Positions 1 through 5,947 of a stretch of 9,602 bases of DNA are shown here, one piece after another (within the stretch, counting starts at the first letter, position 1; each line of letters begins with the position of its first letter). The position numbers were made by a program, and so were the translations under genes. Below the pieces are notes generated by a model, which made no database searches, was not told the DNA's origin, and was given only the letters and a program-made list of their open reading frames with translations. The stretch is taken from contig CANGOK010000116.1 in assembly GCA_947455285.1 (NCBI GenBank), positions 1-9,602 of the forward strand, given 5' to 3'. The stretch comes from Beijerinckiaceae bacterium. GTDB taxonomy: Bacteria > Pseudomonadota > Alphaproteobacteria > Rhizobiales > Beijerinckiaceae.

Positions 1-7
1 GAGCCGA

Positions 8-29
8 AGGGGCGCGTTTAAGCGCCCCG
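8..29 (-). terminator. Candidate terminator hairpin after the cupin gene
   Basis: A perfect 7-bp inverted repeat (GGGGCGC at 9-15, GCGCCCC at 22-28) with a 6-base loop lies 8 bases past the stop codon of the cupin gene. Read on the minus strand it is followed only by TTCGGC, so there is no real U-tract. It could end the minus-strand transcript or simply protect its 3' end. The call rests on position and stem strength alone. Confidence 0.4.
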
Positions 30-36
30 GCACCTC

Positions 37-573
37 TCACGGCTCCTGCGCGTCGATCAGCACGAAGGCGATCCGGCACGGTTCCGTGCCACGGTTCACC
101 CATGCGTGGTTCGTGCCCTGCTGCACCAGCACGTCGCCGGCCTTCAGATGGATTTCCGTATCATCCAGCAGCATGTCGATCTCGCCTTCCATGATGATGG
201 CGTAATCGACGGTGCGGGTCGCGTGCATCAGGGGATGACGCGGCGGCATGTGACGCTTGGGCGTCGAGGCGCCATGCTGGGAGTGATGATAATCCAGCGG
301 CAAGTCATCGACCTCTTTGGGCGTCGGCGGAATATCCACGATGCGGAAAATCGATCCGCCAGCGGGAGGCGCGACGCCAACCTTCTCCGCCGCACGATCT
401 GCGGGGCCGGCGATATCGGCTGGCGATTCCTGCGTCGTCCAAAGCAGGCGCGACACGGTCTTGCGGCCCTCGCGCACAACCTTGTTTGGATTGGCGCCAT
501 CAAACAGCACGACCGCCTTGCCGCTGGCGTCGACGGTGGTGACGACGCGCCGCACTTCTTCACTTAAAGCCAT
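37..573 (-). CDS. Cupin domain-containing protein
   Basis: A 178-residue protein with one C-terminal cupin (RmlC-like beta-barrel) domain at about residues 105-172 and a roughly 100-residue N-terminal part that I do not recognise. Cupin motif 1 is HATRTVDYAIIMEGE: H117 is kept, the second histidine is T119 and the usual glutamate is D123. Motif 2 is GDVLVQQGTNHAWVN with H156 kept. A metal site built from H117, D123 and H156 is therefore possible but not canonical; the H-x-T and Q-R/Q-G-T-N-H-A-W pattern recurs in a known cupin subfamily, so this is probably a family trait rather than damage. The ATG at 573 has a GAGGA ribosome site just upstream. The gene starts 15 bases after the stop of the substrate-binding protein gene, so the two are surely cotranscribed. 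The substrate is unknown; it may be an enzyme or a small-molecule sensor. Confidence 0.88.
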   Translation of the reverse strand: MALSEEVRRVVTTVDASGKAVVLFDGANPNKVVREGRKTVSRLLWTTQESPADIAGPADRAAEKVGVAPPAGGSIFRIVDIPPTPKEVDDLPLDYHHSQHGASTPKRHMPPRHPLMHATRTVDYAIIMEGEIDMLLDDTEIHLKAGDVLVQQGTNHAWVNRGTEPCRIAFVLIDAQEP

Positions 574-588
574 CTTGTCCTCTTCAGA

Positions 589-1620
589 TCAGCGGCAGCC
601 TTCGAGCTTGCTCGCCTTGTTGATGAGCTCGAAAGACCCCAGCGCCTTTTCGATCTCGGATGCAAAACCACCATCGACGAGTTTGTCGAGCGGCGGATCC
701 TTTTCGATCATGCCGTCTTTTTTAAAGACGCGCAGAAGATCGGCGATGCTGGCGGAATTGACGCGGCCATTGGGATCGCGCGCTTGCCAGTCCATCTCAT
801 CAAGCTGTTTGAAATCTTTTCCAATGCCAGCCTTCAACAGAATCTGAATCACCTCGGCTCGGTTGGGCCCGTGATGGTAGGCCTGACAATAATCACGCGC
901 CCCACGCGCAATGGCGATGAAGACCTTGCGCGCGACATCGCGATGATCCCTGATCCAGTCGGCGCTCGCCATATAGGCGAGGCTCGTCATGGGCAGCTCT
1001 TTCACATAGCCCTTTTCAGGGTCGATCCACGGCGCCGCGACACCCTGTTGAATGGCCATGTCGGTGAAGGGCGCGACCATGAGCGCGACATCAAGCCCGC
1101 CATTGGCGAGCGTGGGGATCATCTGCGGAAAGGCGAGCGTCTTCACATTGACGTCGGCAAGCCGCAGCCCCGCGCTCTCAAGCAGCGAAGAGAGTTCATA
1201 TGTGGATAGAGAACCAGCGCCGCTCACGGCGACATTGCGGCCTTTCAGATCAGCCGGCGTCTTGATCTTGTCCTTCAGGTCAGGACGCACGACGAAGTTA
1301 TGGTAGACGGGCGTCGAGCCGCTTTCGAGCGCAAGGATCACCGGCAGACCCTGCGCGACCGCGTTGAAATAGCCGGCGTTGAGGCCGCCCTGCGCGATCT
1401 GGATCTGATTGGTGGCGAGGATCGCCATGGCGCGGCTGAGCGAGTCGATGGCCTCGATGCGCACATCAACTCCAGCCTCGCGAAAATAGCCCTTCTCAAG
1501 CGCGATATAGTTTGATGCTGAAGGCACGCTCTGCACGGTGCTGATGGTGACGGTTTGCGCGAGCGCCGATGCGCTCAAAGCAATGATTGCGGCGAGCGCC
1601 ACACTGAATTGACGAGCCAT
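589..1620 (-). CDS. ABC transporter substrate-binding protein, NitT/TauT (NMT1/SsuA-like) family
   Basis: A 343-residue periplasmic solute-binding protein. The chosen ATG at 1620 gives a classic signal peptide: MARQ, a hydrophobic stretch (residues 5-17), and an ALA-Q cleavage site near residue 21. A strong GGAGGAG ribosome site lies 9 bases upstream. An upstream in-frame TTG at 1677 would put 19 residues before the signal peptide and is unlikely. After the signal come the features of the SsuA/TauA/NMT1 fold: a first strand (TVTISTVQ), 'ALEKGYFREAGVDV' at 39-52, 'TPADLKGRNVAV' at 121-132, and 'ANGGLDVALMVAPF' at 172-185. Members bind sulfonates, nitrate, thiamine precursors or aromatic acids; the ligand cannot be read from sequence. 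No permease or ATPase lies nearby, which is unusual for this family. The cupin gene follows directly; the PIG-L deacetylase gene lies 73 bases upstream. Confidence 0.9.
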   Translation of the reverse strand: MARQFSVALAAIIALSASALAQTVTISTVQSVPSASNYIALEKGYFREAGVDVRIEAIDSLSRAMAILATNQIQIAQGGLNAGYFNAVAQGLPVILALESGSTPVYHNFVVRPDLKDKIKTPADLKGRNVAVSGAGSLSTYELSSLLESAGLRLADVNVKTLAFPQMIPTLANGGLDVALMVAPFTDMAIQQGVAAPWIDPEKGYVKELPMTSLAYMASADWIRDHRDVARKVFIAIARGARDYCQAYHHGPNRAEVIQILLKAGIGKDFKQLDEMDWQARDPNGRVNSASIADLLRVFKKDGMIEKDPPLDKLVDGGFASEIEKALGSFELINKASKLEGCR

Positions 1621-1629
1621 CACCCGTGT

Positions 1630-1636
1630 CTCCTCC
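1630..1636 (-). promoter_or_regulatory. Ribosome binding site fixing the start of the substrate-binding protein
   Basis: GGAGGAG on the minus strand, 9 bases before the ATG at 1620. It supports this start over the in-frame TTG at 1677 and agrees with the signal peptide beginning at that ATG. Confidence 0.75.
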
Positions 1637-1649
1637 GGTTTGACGCGCA

Positions 1650-1677
1650 GGGTGACGGGCGAGGCCGTGACTGTCAA
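1650..1677 (-). promoter_or_regulatory. Candidate promoter for the substrate-binding protein and cupin genes
   Basis: The 73-base gap after the PIG-L gene contains a perfect TTGACA on the minus strand (1672-1677). Seventeen bases downstream is CACCCT, a poor -10 box. The -35 match is good and the resulting short leader would include the ribosome site, but the weak -10 keeps this tentative. If real, the two downstream genes can be expressed apart from the deacetylase. Confidence 0.3.
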
Positions 1678-1693
1678 CTGAGGCTATCGCAAC

Positions 1694-2530
1694 TCATTGC
1701 TCTTGCGGATTATGCAGCCAGCTATAGGCCTCATGTGCGGCCTTCAACCAATCAGCGGGCGTCACATCCTCGATGAAGCGTTGATAAAAGATATGGCCCC
1801 GATTAGGCGGGCGCCGAAAGTCATAGTGGAGCGCGGGGCGAAGACGCGCGACCGGTTCGCGAAACAGGCCCAGAATAGCTGTCTGTGAGACGTGAGCGGC
1901 GAGCATTTCGTCCCGTATCAGCGCCTCGGCCTGATTGAACGCGATTTCAAAATCGTCATCGCCTTCTTCCGAGAAACGCTGCGTCACAAGCCCGTGTTCG
2001 CTCTCGTAATAGAAAGCCATCTCCATCACCACTGGCGGATGCAGGCCGCGATGCTCCATGCGCTCGCAAGCCATGGCGACTGCGCAGGCGCAAGCGTCGT
2101 GGTCGAGATGCCCGCCCTCATAGGGATGTGTGAATACGGCCTCGATATGCTGCGCCTCAAAGTAAGCGCCCAGAGCAGCAGCGATCGCGGGCATATGGCG
2201 GAAAGCTTCCTGATCGCCGATGGGAAAGGAATGGCGACGCTCGGGGCGGATATTCACGAGATCCAGCACCCGCGCCAATTCGGCCGCGCGCGCCTTCGCA
2301 TGATCGTCGCTGCTGCGAAAGCCAGCCGCGTGAACGCCGCGCATATCGCGTCGCGCGCCATCGGTCAGATGAACCGCATGGGCGCCACGCAGAAGTTTCA
2401 ACAAGGGACCGAGACCGATGGTCTCGTCATCTGGATGGGCCACGACGAGCGCGATCGGCGCGTCAAGCGTCCTGCGTGCGCAAAGATCGCGCAAGATGCA
2501 ATGGGAACGTCCGGCAAGTGCGGAACACAT
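1694..2530 (-). CDS. PIG-L/LmbE family deacetylase
   Basis: A 278-residue zinc-dependent amidohydrolase of the PIG-L (LmbE) family, whose members remove N-acetyl groups from GlcNAc-containing lipids, thiols and antibiotics. Both signatures are intact: AHPDDE at 31-36, giving the likely zinc ligands H32 and D35 and general base D34, and HPYEGGHLDHD at 135-145, whose H144 would be the third zinc ligand. A TDGA segment sits at 56-59. There is no signal peptide, so it should be cytoplasmic. The ATG at 2530 leaves 24 residues before the first strand (PIALVVAHPDD), slightly long for the family, and no good ribosome site precedes it; an in-frame TTG at residue 13 is possible. The true substrate is unknown. 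It lies upstream of the binding-protein/cupin pair on the same strand, but the 73-base gap and a possible internal promoter make a shared function only a suggestion. Confidence 0.88.
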   Translation of the reverse strand: MCSALAGRSHCILRDLCARRTLDAPIALVVAHPDDETIGLGPLLKLLRGAHAVHLTDGARRDMRGVHAAGFRSSDDHAKARAAELARVLDLVNIRPERRHSFPIGDQEAFRHMPAIAAALGAYFEAQHIEAVFTHPYEGGHLDHDACACAVAMACERMEHRGLHPPVVMEMAFYYESEHGLVTQRFSEEGDDDFEIAFNQAEALIRDEMLAAHVSQTAILGLFREPVARLRPALHYDFRRPPNRGHIFYQRFIEDVTPADWLKAAHEAYSWLHNPQEQ

Positions 2531-2595
2531 GGACCGACCATCCGATCAAACGGAACGACCTAGCGACGCTAGACCCGTTTTCTGGTCGGAACGGA

Positions 2596-2826
2596 TCAGG
2601 CGGCGCGCGCTGGCTTGCGCACCAGATTGCGAACAGTCCATAGGCCGATGGAGACGACCGTCTCGCCCGCTTCATCGCGCACGATCAGGCGGGCGCCTGG
2701 CTCCTTGGTCTCACGCGCGAGTTCGGCGACGCGATCCCAGAGCGCGCTGCGGTCGGCCAATTCCACAGAGTCCTGCTGGGCGATGATGACCGGACCGCTG
2801 GAGACCTCAAAAGAATAGACCGACAT
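2596..2826 (-). CDS. Small DUF6894-like protein
   Basis: A 76-residue protein beginning MSVYSFEVSSG and ending with a basic, alanine-rich tail. The layout matches small DUF6894-type proteins common in Hyphomicrobiales: an N-terminal strand pair (VYSFEV, then an 'x-D-x-V-E-L-A-D' segment at 19-25), a central helix (about 27-41), and a closing strand pair with 'RLIVRDEAGETVVSI' at 46-60. Similarity is by eye and the function of that family is unknown. The ATG at 2826 has only a weak GGGAC-like ribosome site. It lies 65 bases upstream of the PIG-L gene on the same strand and is divergent from hemB. Its codon choice looks like that of its neighbours. Confidence 0.7.
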   Translation of the reverse strand: MSVYSFEVSSGPVIIAQQDSVELADRSALWDRVAELARETKEPGARLIVRDEAGETVVSIGLWTVRNLVRKPARAA

Positions 2827-2901
2827 TGCAAAAGTCCCGCAGGTGCGACAAGCCGCAGGATAAACGCGGGGCGAGGCGGCGGGTTCCAGCTTTGCGGGTC
2901 G

Positions 2902-2932
2902 CTTTCTGCGCGAAGATCCGCCGTGCTATAGA
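2902..2932 (+). promoter_or_regulatory. Candidate hemB promoter
   Basis: CTTTCT at 2902-2907, an 18-base spacer, and CTATAG at 2926-2931, preceded by TG (TGCTATAG, an extended -10 form). This resembles the alphaproteobacterial housekeeping pattern CTTGAC-N17-CTATAT in outline, with a poor -35. If used, the hemB transcript would start near 2938 and carry the whole palindromic element in a leader of about 190 bases. Confidence 0.3.
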
Positions 2933-2965
2933 CGAAACAAATTTTTCTGCGCGCAACGCCTGCCG

Positions 2966-3112
2966 CTCCCCTCCCCCTTGTGGGGAGGGGTGAGGGGCGG
3001 GGGTCGTGAGGCCTTCCGTCGCTGGCGTTTGCTACAGGCGCTAACGAGCAAGATGCGCAGACCCCCACCCCGTCCGCTGACGCGGCCGACCCTCCCCACA
3101 GGGGGGAGGGTA
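2966..3112. repeat. ~146-bp imperfect palindromic intergenic element (BIME/MITE-like)
   Basis: Two C/G-rich hairpins bound this stretch. The left has a 9-bp stem (2968-2976 with 2982-2990, loop CTTGT). The right has a 9-bp stem (3089-3097 with 3103-3111, loop ACAGG). The right unit is an inverted copy of the left, carrying about 18 extra bases that include a small stem (CCGC 3074-3077, GCGG 3082-3085). Further in, GGGGCGGGGGT (2994-3004) pairs with ACCCCCACCCC (3061-3071) at 10 of 11 positions. At the centre CGTTTGC (3026-3032) faces GCTAACG (3040-3046) with one mismatch. The whole stretch is therefore one large, imperfect inverted repeat centred near 3036. C/G-rich palindromes of this general look are dispersed between genes in many Hyphomicrobiales genomes. 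There is no coding content. Confidence 0.75.
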
Positions 3113-3118
3113 AATCTT

Positions 3119-3131
3119 GGAGATCGTGATG
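3119..3131 (+). promoter_or_regulatory. hemB ribosome binding site and start
   Basis: GGAG at 3119-3122 lies 6 bases before the ATG at 3129. The longer reading from the TTG at 3117 overlaps this ribosome site, so the ATG is preferred. Confidence 0.7.
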
Positions 3132-4160
3132 ACCTCGTCCTTCAAGCCCTTCGCTGATCCTGCAGCAGCCCGGCTCGACCTCTCACACAGGCCCCGCCGC
3201 AATCGGCGCACGGACTGGGGTCGCCGGCTAGTGCAGGAGACGGCGCTGACGGTGAACGACCTCATCTGGCCGATCTTCATCATCGACGGCGAAAAGCGCA
3301 GGGAGTCCGTGCCCTCCATGCCCGGCGTTGATCGCCTCACCATCGACGAGGCGGTGCGCGCCGCCGAGCTTGGCGCAAAGCTCGGCATTCCCGCCCTCGC
3401 CCTCTTTCCCAACACAGACCCAGCGCTGCGCGATGCCGACGCGACGCAGGCCTATAATCCCGAGAACCTCGTCTGCCGCGCCGTGCGCGCCATCAAGAAA
3501 GAGGTTCCGCAAATCGGCGTCGTCACCGACGTGGCCCTCGATCCCTATACGAGCCACGGTCAGGATGGGCTGATGGAGGGCGAGGAGATCGTCAACGATC
3601 TCTCCGTGCGCGCGCTCGTCGAACAGTCGCTCAATCAGGCCCGCGCGGGCGCGGATGTCATCGCCCCCTCCGACATGATGGACGGGCGCATCGGCGAGAT
3701 CCGCCGGGCTCTCGATGCAGAACAGTTCGAACATGTCCAGATCATGAGCTATGCGGCGAAATACGCCTCCGCCTTCTACGGCCCCTTCCGCGATGCGGTG
3801 GGTTCGGGCGGTCTGCTCAAGGGCGACAAGCGCACCTATCAGATGGACCCGCACAATTCCGACGAGGCCCTGCGCGAAGTGGCGCTCGACCTCGATCAGG
3901 GCGCCGACATGGTCATGGTGAAGCCCGGCATGCCCTATCTCGACGTGGTGCGCCGGGTGAAGGACGAATTCGGCTGCCCGACCTTCGCCTACCAGGTGTC
4001 AGGCGAATACGCGATGATCATGGCCGCCGCCAACAACGGCTGGATCGACGCCGACCGCGCCATGGTGGAGAGCCTCGTCGGCTTCAAGCGCGCAGGCGCG
4101 GACGGCGTGCTGACCTATTTCGCGCCCATGGTGGCGCAGAAGCTGGCCAAAGGTCTCTGA
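3129..4160 (+). CDS. hemB: Porphobilinogen synthase (delta-aminolevulinic acid dehydratase)
   Basis: A 343-residue cytoplasmic enzyme that condenses two 5-aminolevulinate molecules into porphobilinogen, the second committed step toward heme, siroheme and corrins. It is full length for the family. The Schiff-base lysine is K265 in MVKPGMPYLD, and the second active-site lysine is K211 in YAAKYASAFYGPF. The metal-binding segment reads DVALDPYTSHGQDG (134-147): aspartates D134, D138 and D146 replace the cysteines of the zinc enzymes, which marks the Mg-dependent type known from Bradyrhizobium. Other anchors are FPNTDP (93-98) and APSDMMDGRIGEIR (179-192). The ATG at 3129 has GGAG 6 bases upstream. 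The leader region is occupied by a large palindrome. The stop codon is 3 bases from that of the convergent protease gene. The call is secure. Confidence 0.97.
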   Translation: MTSSFKPFADPAAARLDLSHRPRRNRRTDWGRRLVQETALTVNDLIWPIFIIDGEKRRESVPSMPGVDRLTIDEAVRAAELGAKLGIPALALFPNTDPALRDADATQAYNPENLVCRAVRAIKKEVPQIGVVTDVALDPYTSHGQDGLMEGEEIVNDLSVRALVEQSLNQARAGADVIAPSDMMDGRIGEIRRALDAEQFEHVQIMSYAAKYASAFYGPFRDAVGSGGLLKGDKRTYQMDPHNSDEALREVALDLDQGADMVMVKPGMPYLDVVRRVKDEFGCPTFAYQVSGEYAMIMAAANNGWIDADRAMVESLVGFKRAGADGVLTYFAPMVAQKLAKGL

Positions 4161-4163
4161 CAC

Positions 4164-5261
4164 TCACCTTCGCTGCTTGAAGGTCCAGTCCGGCTGGACG
4201 GATTTGATCATCATCATTTCCGCCATATTCTCGCGCGTCAGCATGCCAGCAAGCGCGCCTGTTTCGTCCACGACGCACAGCGCAGTTGAGCCGCCCGCCC
4301 CAAGCACGTTCAGGGCCTCTCCAAGATCCTGGCGCACGCGGACCACGGGCGTCGGCGCGCGCATCACGTCAGCGATTGGAGCCTCGCGCGGATGGGCGCC
4401 CAGAGCCGCGATCAGATCTTCCCGCACAAGAAGGCCGACTGGCTTACGGTGGCCGTCGATGACGGGAAACTGATGCTGCGCCGTCGCCAGCAGCACGTCC
4501 ACTGCATCGCCAAGGCTCGCCTCGACCGGAACGGAAGCCACGCGCGTCTCCATCGCGTCCATGACGCGAAGCCCCGTCACGGCTGAACGAAGCGCGCTGT
4601 CCTGCGCCTCCCCCGCCGCCGCCACATAAACGAAGATGGCGATGAACAGCAGCATAGGATTGCCGAAGAGCCCGGCGAAACCAAGCACGAAGGCGAAGCC
4701 CTGCCCGATGCGCGCGGCCACCGAAGTCGCGCGTTGTGGGCCCATCTTCATGGACAGGACCGCATGGAGCACCCGGCCTCCATCCATGGGAAAGGCGGGA
4801 ATGAGATTGAAGATGGCCAGAAACAGGTTAGCCCCGGCGAGGCGCGCCACAAGGCAGATACGGGGATCGTCGATCTTCTGCATCTCCTCGGGAATGACGG
4901 CGCCAGCCACCAGGATCAGCGCCACCGCGATCACGATGTTGACCGCAGGCCCCGCCAGCGCCACCGCCAGTTCCTGCCCCGGCTTGTCAGGGATGCGCTC
5001 AAGGCTCGCGACGCCGCCAATCGGCAGCAGCGTGACCTCGGGCGTGTTGATGCCAAATCGTCGCGCGGTCAGGATATGGCCGAACTCGTGCAGCAGCACG
5101 CAGGCGAAGAGCAGCACGATGAAAAGGACGTTGCGCAGCGCGGCGTCGCCGCCATCGTGGCGCAGCGCGCTGGCGCCGATCCAGACAAGGAACAGGATGA
5201 ATGTGATGTGGATGCGCACCGCCGTGCCCGCGACGCGTCCTATGGTGATAGACCAGAGCAT
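4164..5261 (-). CDS. Site-2 protease family (M50) membrane metalloprotease with CBS domain pair
   Basis: A 365-residue membrane zinc protease of the S2P/SpoIVFB-like M50 group, which cut substrates within the membrane. The catalytic motif HEFGH is at 58-62 inside a transmembrane segment (about 44-66). The third zinc ligand is D160 in NLIPAFPMDGGRVLHA (152-167). Hydrophobic segments appear at about 20-33, 44-66, 100-123, 141-157 and 188-215. The C-terminal third (about 236-350) holds two CBS repeats, beginning 'VMDAMETRVASVPVEASL' and 'IADVMRAPTPVVRV', which usually sense adenosyl nucleotides and could gate the protease. There is no PDZ domain, so this is not RseP. The ATG at 5261 has AAGGA 7 bases upstream. 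The native substrate is unknown. It lies alone on the minus strand, ending 3 bases from the hemB stop and divergent from the RDD gene. Confidence 0.92.
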   Translation of the reverse strand: MLWSITIGRVAGTAVRIHITFILFLVWIGASALRHDGGDAALRNVLFIVLLFACVLLHEFGHILTARRFGINTPEVTLLPIGGVASLERIPDKPGQELAVALAGPAVNIVIAVALILVAGAVIPEEMQKIDDPRICLVARLAGANLFLAIFNLIPAFPMDGGRVLHAVLSMKMGPQRATSVAARIGQGFAFVLGFAGLFGNPMLLFIAIFVYVAAAGEAQDSALRSAVTGLRVMDAMETRVASVPVEASLGDAVDVLLATAQHQFPVIDGHRKPVGLLVREDLIAALGAHPREAPIADVMRAPTPVVRVRQDLGEALNVLGAGGSTALCVVDETGALAGMLTRENMAEMMMIKSVQPDWTFKQRR

Positions 5262-5286
5262 GGGATCATCCTTGCTGCTTCACCCA

Positions 5287-5315
5287 AGATAGGGCTCAGG
5301 CTAGTCCGGGGAAAG
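5287..5315 (-). promoter_or_regulatory. Candidate promoter for the M50 protease gene
   Basis: On the minus strand CTTTCC (5310-5315) is followed after 17 bases by CTATCT (5287-5292), close in form to the alphaproteobacterial CTTGAC-N17-CTATAT pattern. It would give a leader of about 20 bases containing the AAGGA ribosome site. Confidence 0.35.
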
Positions 5316-5338
5316 CTCTATCCAAAGCGGCGCCAGCC

Positions 5339-5376
5339 CTTGCGAACGGCGCCGGAGCGACCAGATATTGAATATC
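5339..5376 (+). promoter_or_regulatory. Candidate promoter with a 13-bp palindrome over the -10, upstream of the RDD gene
   Basis: CTTGCG (5339-5344) is followed after 18 bases by AGATAT (5363-5368), a plausible housekeeping promoter. The -10 overlaps a perfect inverted repeat, GATATT-G-AATATC (5364-5376), an A/T island in otherwise GC-rich sequence. A repressor bound there would block the promoter. A site this short could also arise by chance, and no regulator gene is nearby. Confidence 0.35.
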
Positions 5377-5400
5377 GCGTTTCTGCGGCGGGAGAGCACC

Positions 5401-5871
5401 ATGAACGACCCACGCCTCGGCGGCCAGCCATGGAGCAGCGCCATCATCTTCGCACCGCGCTTGCCGGCGGCGGCGCTTGCGGGCGTGCGCACAAGGCGCA
5501 TGGCGGCGGTCGTGATCGATCTCTTCATCGTATCGCTGATGAGCTGCGCGATCTGGCTGGCGCTGGGCTTCCTGTCGCTGGGACTGCTGTGGTTCGTCCT
5601 GCCGCCGCTCTTTCCCATCGTAGCCTTTTTCTACAATGGCCTGACGGTCTCCGGACCGCGCCGGGCGACGCCCGGCATGCGCGCCATGGACATTGAAGTG
5701 CGCATGACCAGCGGCGCACCGGTCCCGTTCCTGAATGCAGCCGCTCATGCGGTGCTTTTCTACATCAGCTGGATGTTTCCACCCATCCTATTGATTTCGT
5801 TGTTTTCTCCAGAAAAACGTTGCCTGCACGACATGCTGGCGGGCCTCGTCGTGACGCGGCGCCCGAATTGA
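5401..5871 (+). CDS. RDD family membrane protein
   Basis: A 156-residue inner-membrane protein of the RDD family. The family signature is present: arginines R32/R33 and aspartate D40 in 'RRMAAVVIDLFIV' at the start of the first membrane segment (about 34-58), followed by a second (about 59-80) and a third (about 112-135). The conserved 'ATPGMRAMDIEV' loop is at 89-100 and the C-terminal 'RCLHDMLAGLVV' at 140-151. Some RDD proteins have been linked to ion or proton exchange, but most, including this one, have no assigned role. The ATG at 5401 is chosen because GGAG lies 6 bases before it; an in-frame TTG at 5368 lies inside the promoter palindrome. It is transcribed toward bpt, 73 bases away. 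Confidence 0.88.
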   Translation: MNDPRLGGQPWSSAIIFAPRLPAAALAGVRTRRMAAVVIDLFIVSLMSCAIWLALGFLSLGLLWFVLPPLFPIVAFFYNGLTVSGPRRATPGMRAMDIEVRMTSGAPVPFLNAAAHAVLFYISWMFPPILLISLFSPEKRCLHDMLAGLVVTRRPN

Positions 5872-5883
5872 GGAGGCGGTCAA

Positions 5884-5914
5884 CTTCCCACTTCCGATTT
5901 TCTGATGCTATCAT
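5884..5914 (+). promoter_or_regulatory. Candidate bpt promoter
   Basis: TGCTATCAT at 5906-5914 is an extended -10 (TATCAT matches TATAAT at five of six). A weak -35, CTTCCC, lies 18 bases before CTATCA. A start near 5921 would give a leader of about 24 bases to the TTG start of bpt. Confidence 0.35.
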
Positions 5915-5928
5915 TCTCAAGTCGGCAA

Positions 5929-5947
5929 CTGGAGCTTGGCAGCTTTG
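5929..5947 (+). promoter_or_regulatory. bpt ribosome binding site and TTG start
   Basis: CTGGAG at 5929-5934 lies 10 bases before the TTG at 5945. Another in-frame TTG at 5936 is only 1 base from the GGAG and so is unlikely. No in-frame ATG precedes the conserved PQFYLTAPSPCPYL block, so a TTG start is needed. Confidence 0.6.

Larger units (their letters stand above)
2827..3128. other. Divergent intergenic region between the DUF6894-like gene and hemB
   Basis: About 300 bases with no gene. It holds a candidate hemB promoter (2902-2932), an A/T-rich spot right after it (2936-2947), and the large palindromic element filling 2966-3112, which ends only 7 bases before the hemB ribosome site. I could not find a convincing promoter for the minus-strand gene at 2826. 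Confidence 0.7.

Noticed and set aside
1892..2563. 223-codon plus-strand open frame
   Set aside because: It lies opposite the PIG-L gene, which has intact catalytic motifs; the plus frame shows no recognisable domain and is a by-product of high GC.
2560..2572. CTAGC-GAC-GCTAG hairpin between the DUF6894-like and PIG-L genes
   Set aside because: A 5-bp stem without a following U-tract on either strand; too weak to call a terminator or operator.
2966..3112. Possible CRISPR or tandem repeat from the two similar C/G-rich hairpins
   Set aside because: There are only two units, in inverted orientation and of different length, with no spacer regularity and no cas genes.
3228..3854. 208-codon minus-strand open frame
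   Set aside because: Antisense to hemB, which is certain; no motif in the minus frame.
4734..5696. 320-codon plus-strand open frame spanning the protease start and RDD gene
   Set aside because: It is antisense to the M50 protease and overlaps the RDD gene in another frame; its composition (His/Arg/Asp-rich) is that of a shadow frame.
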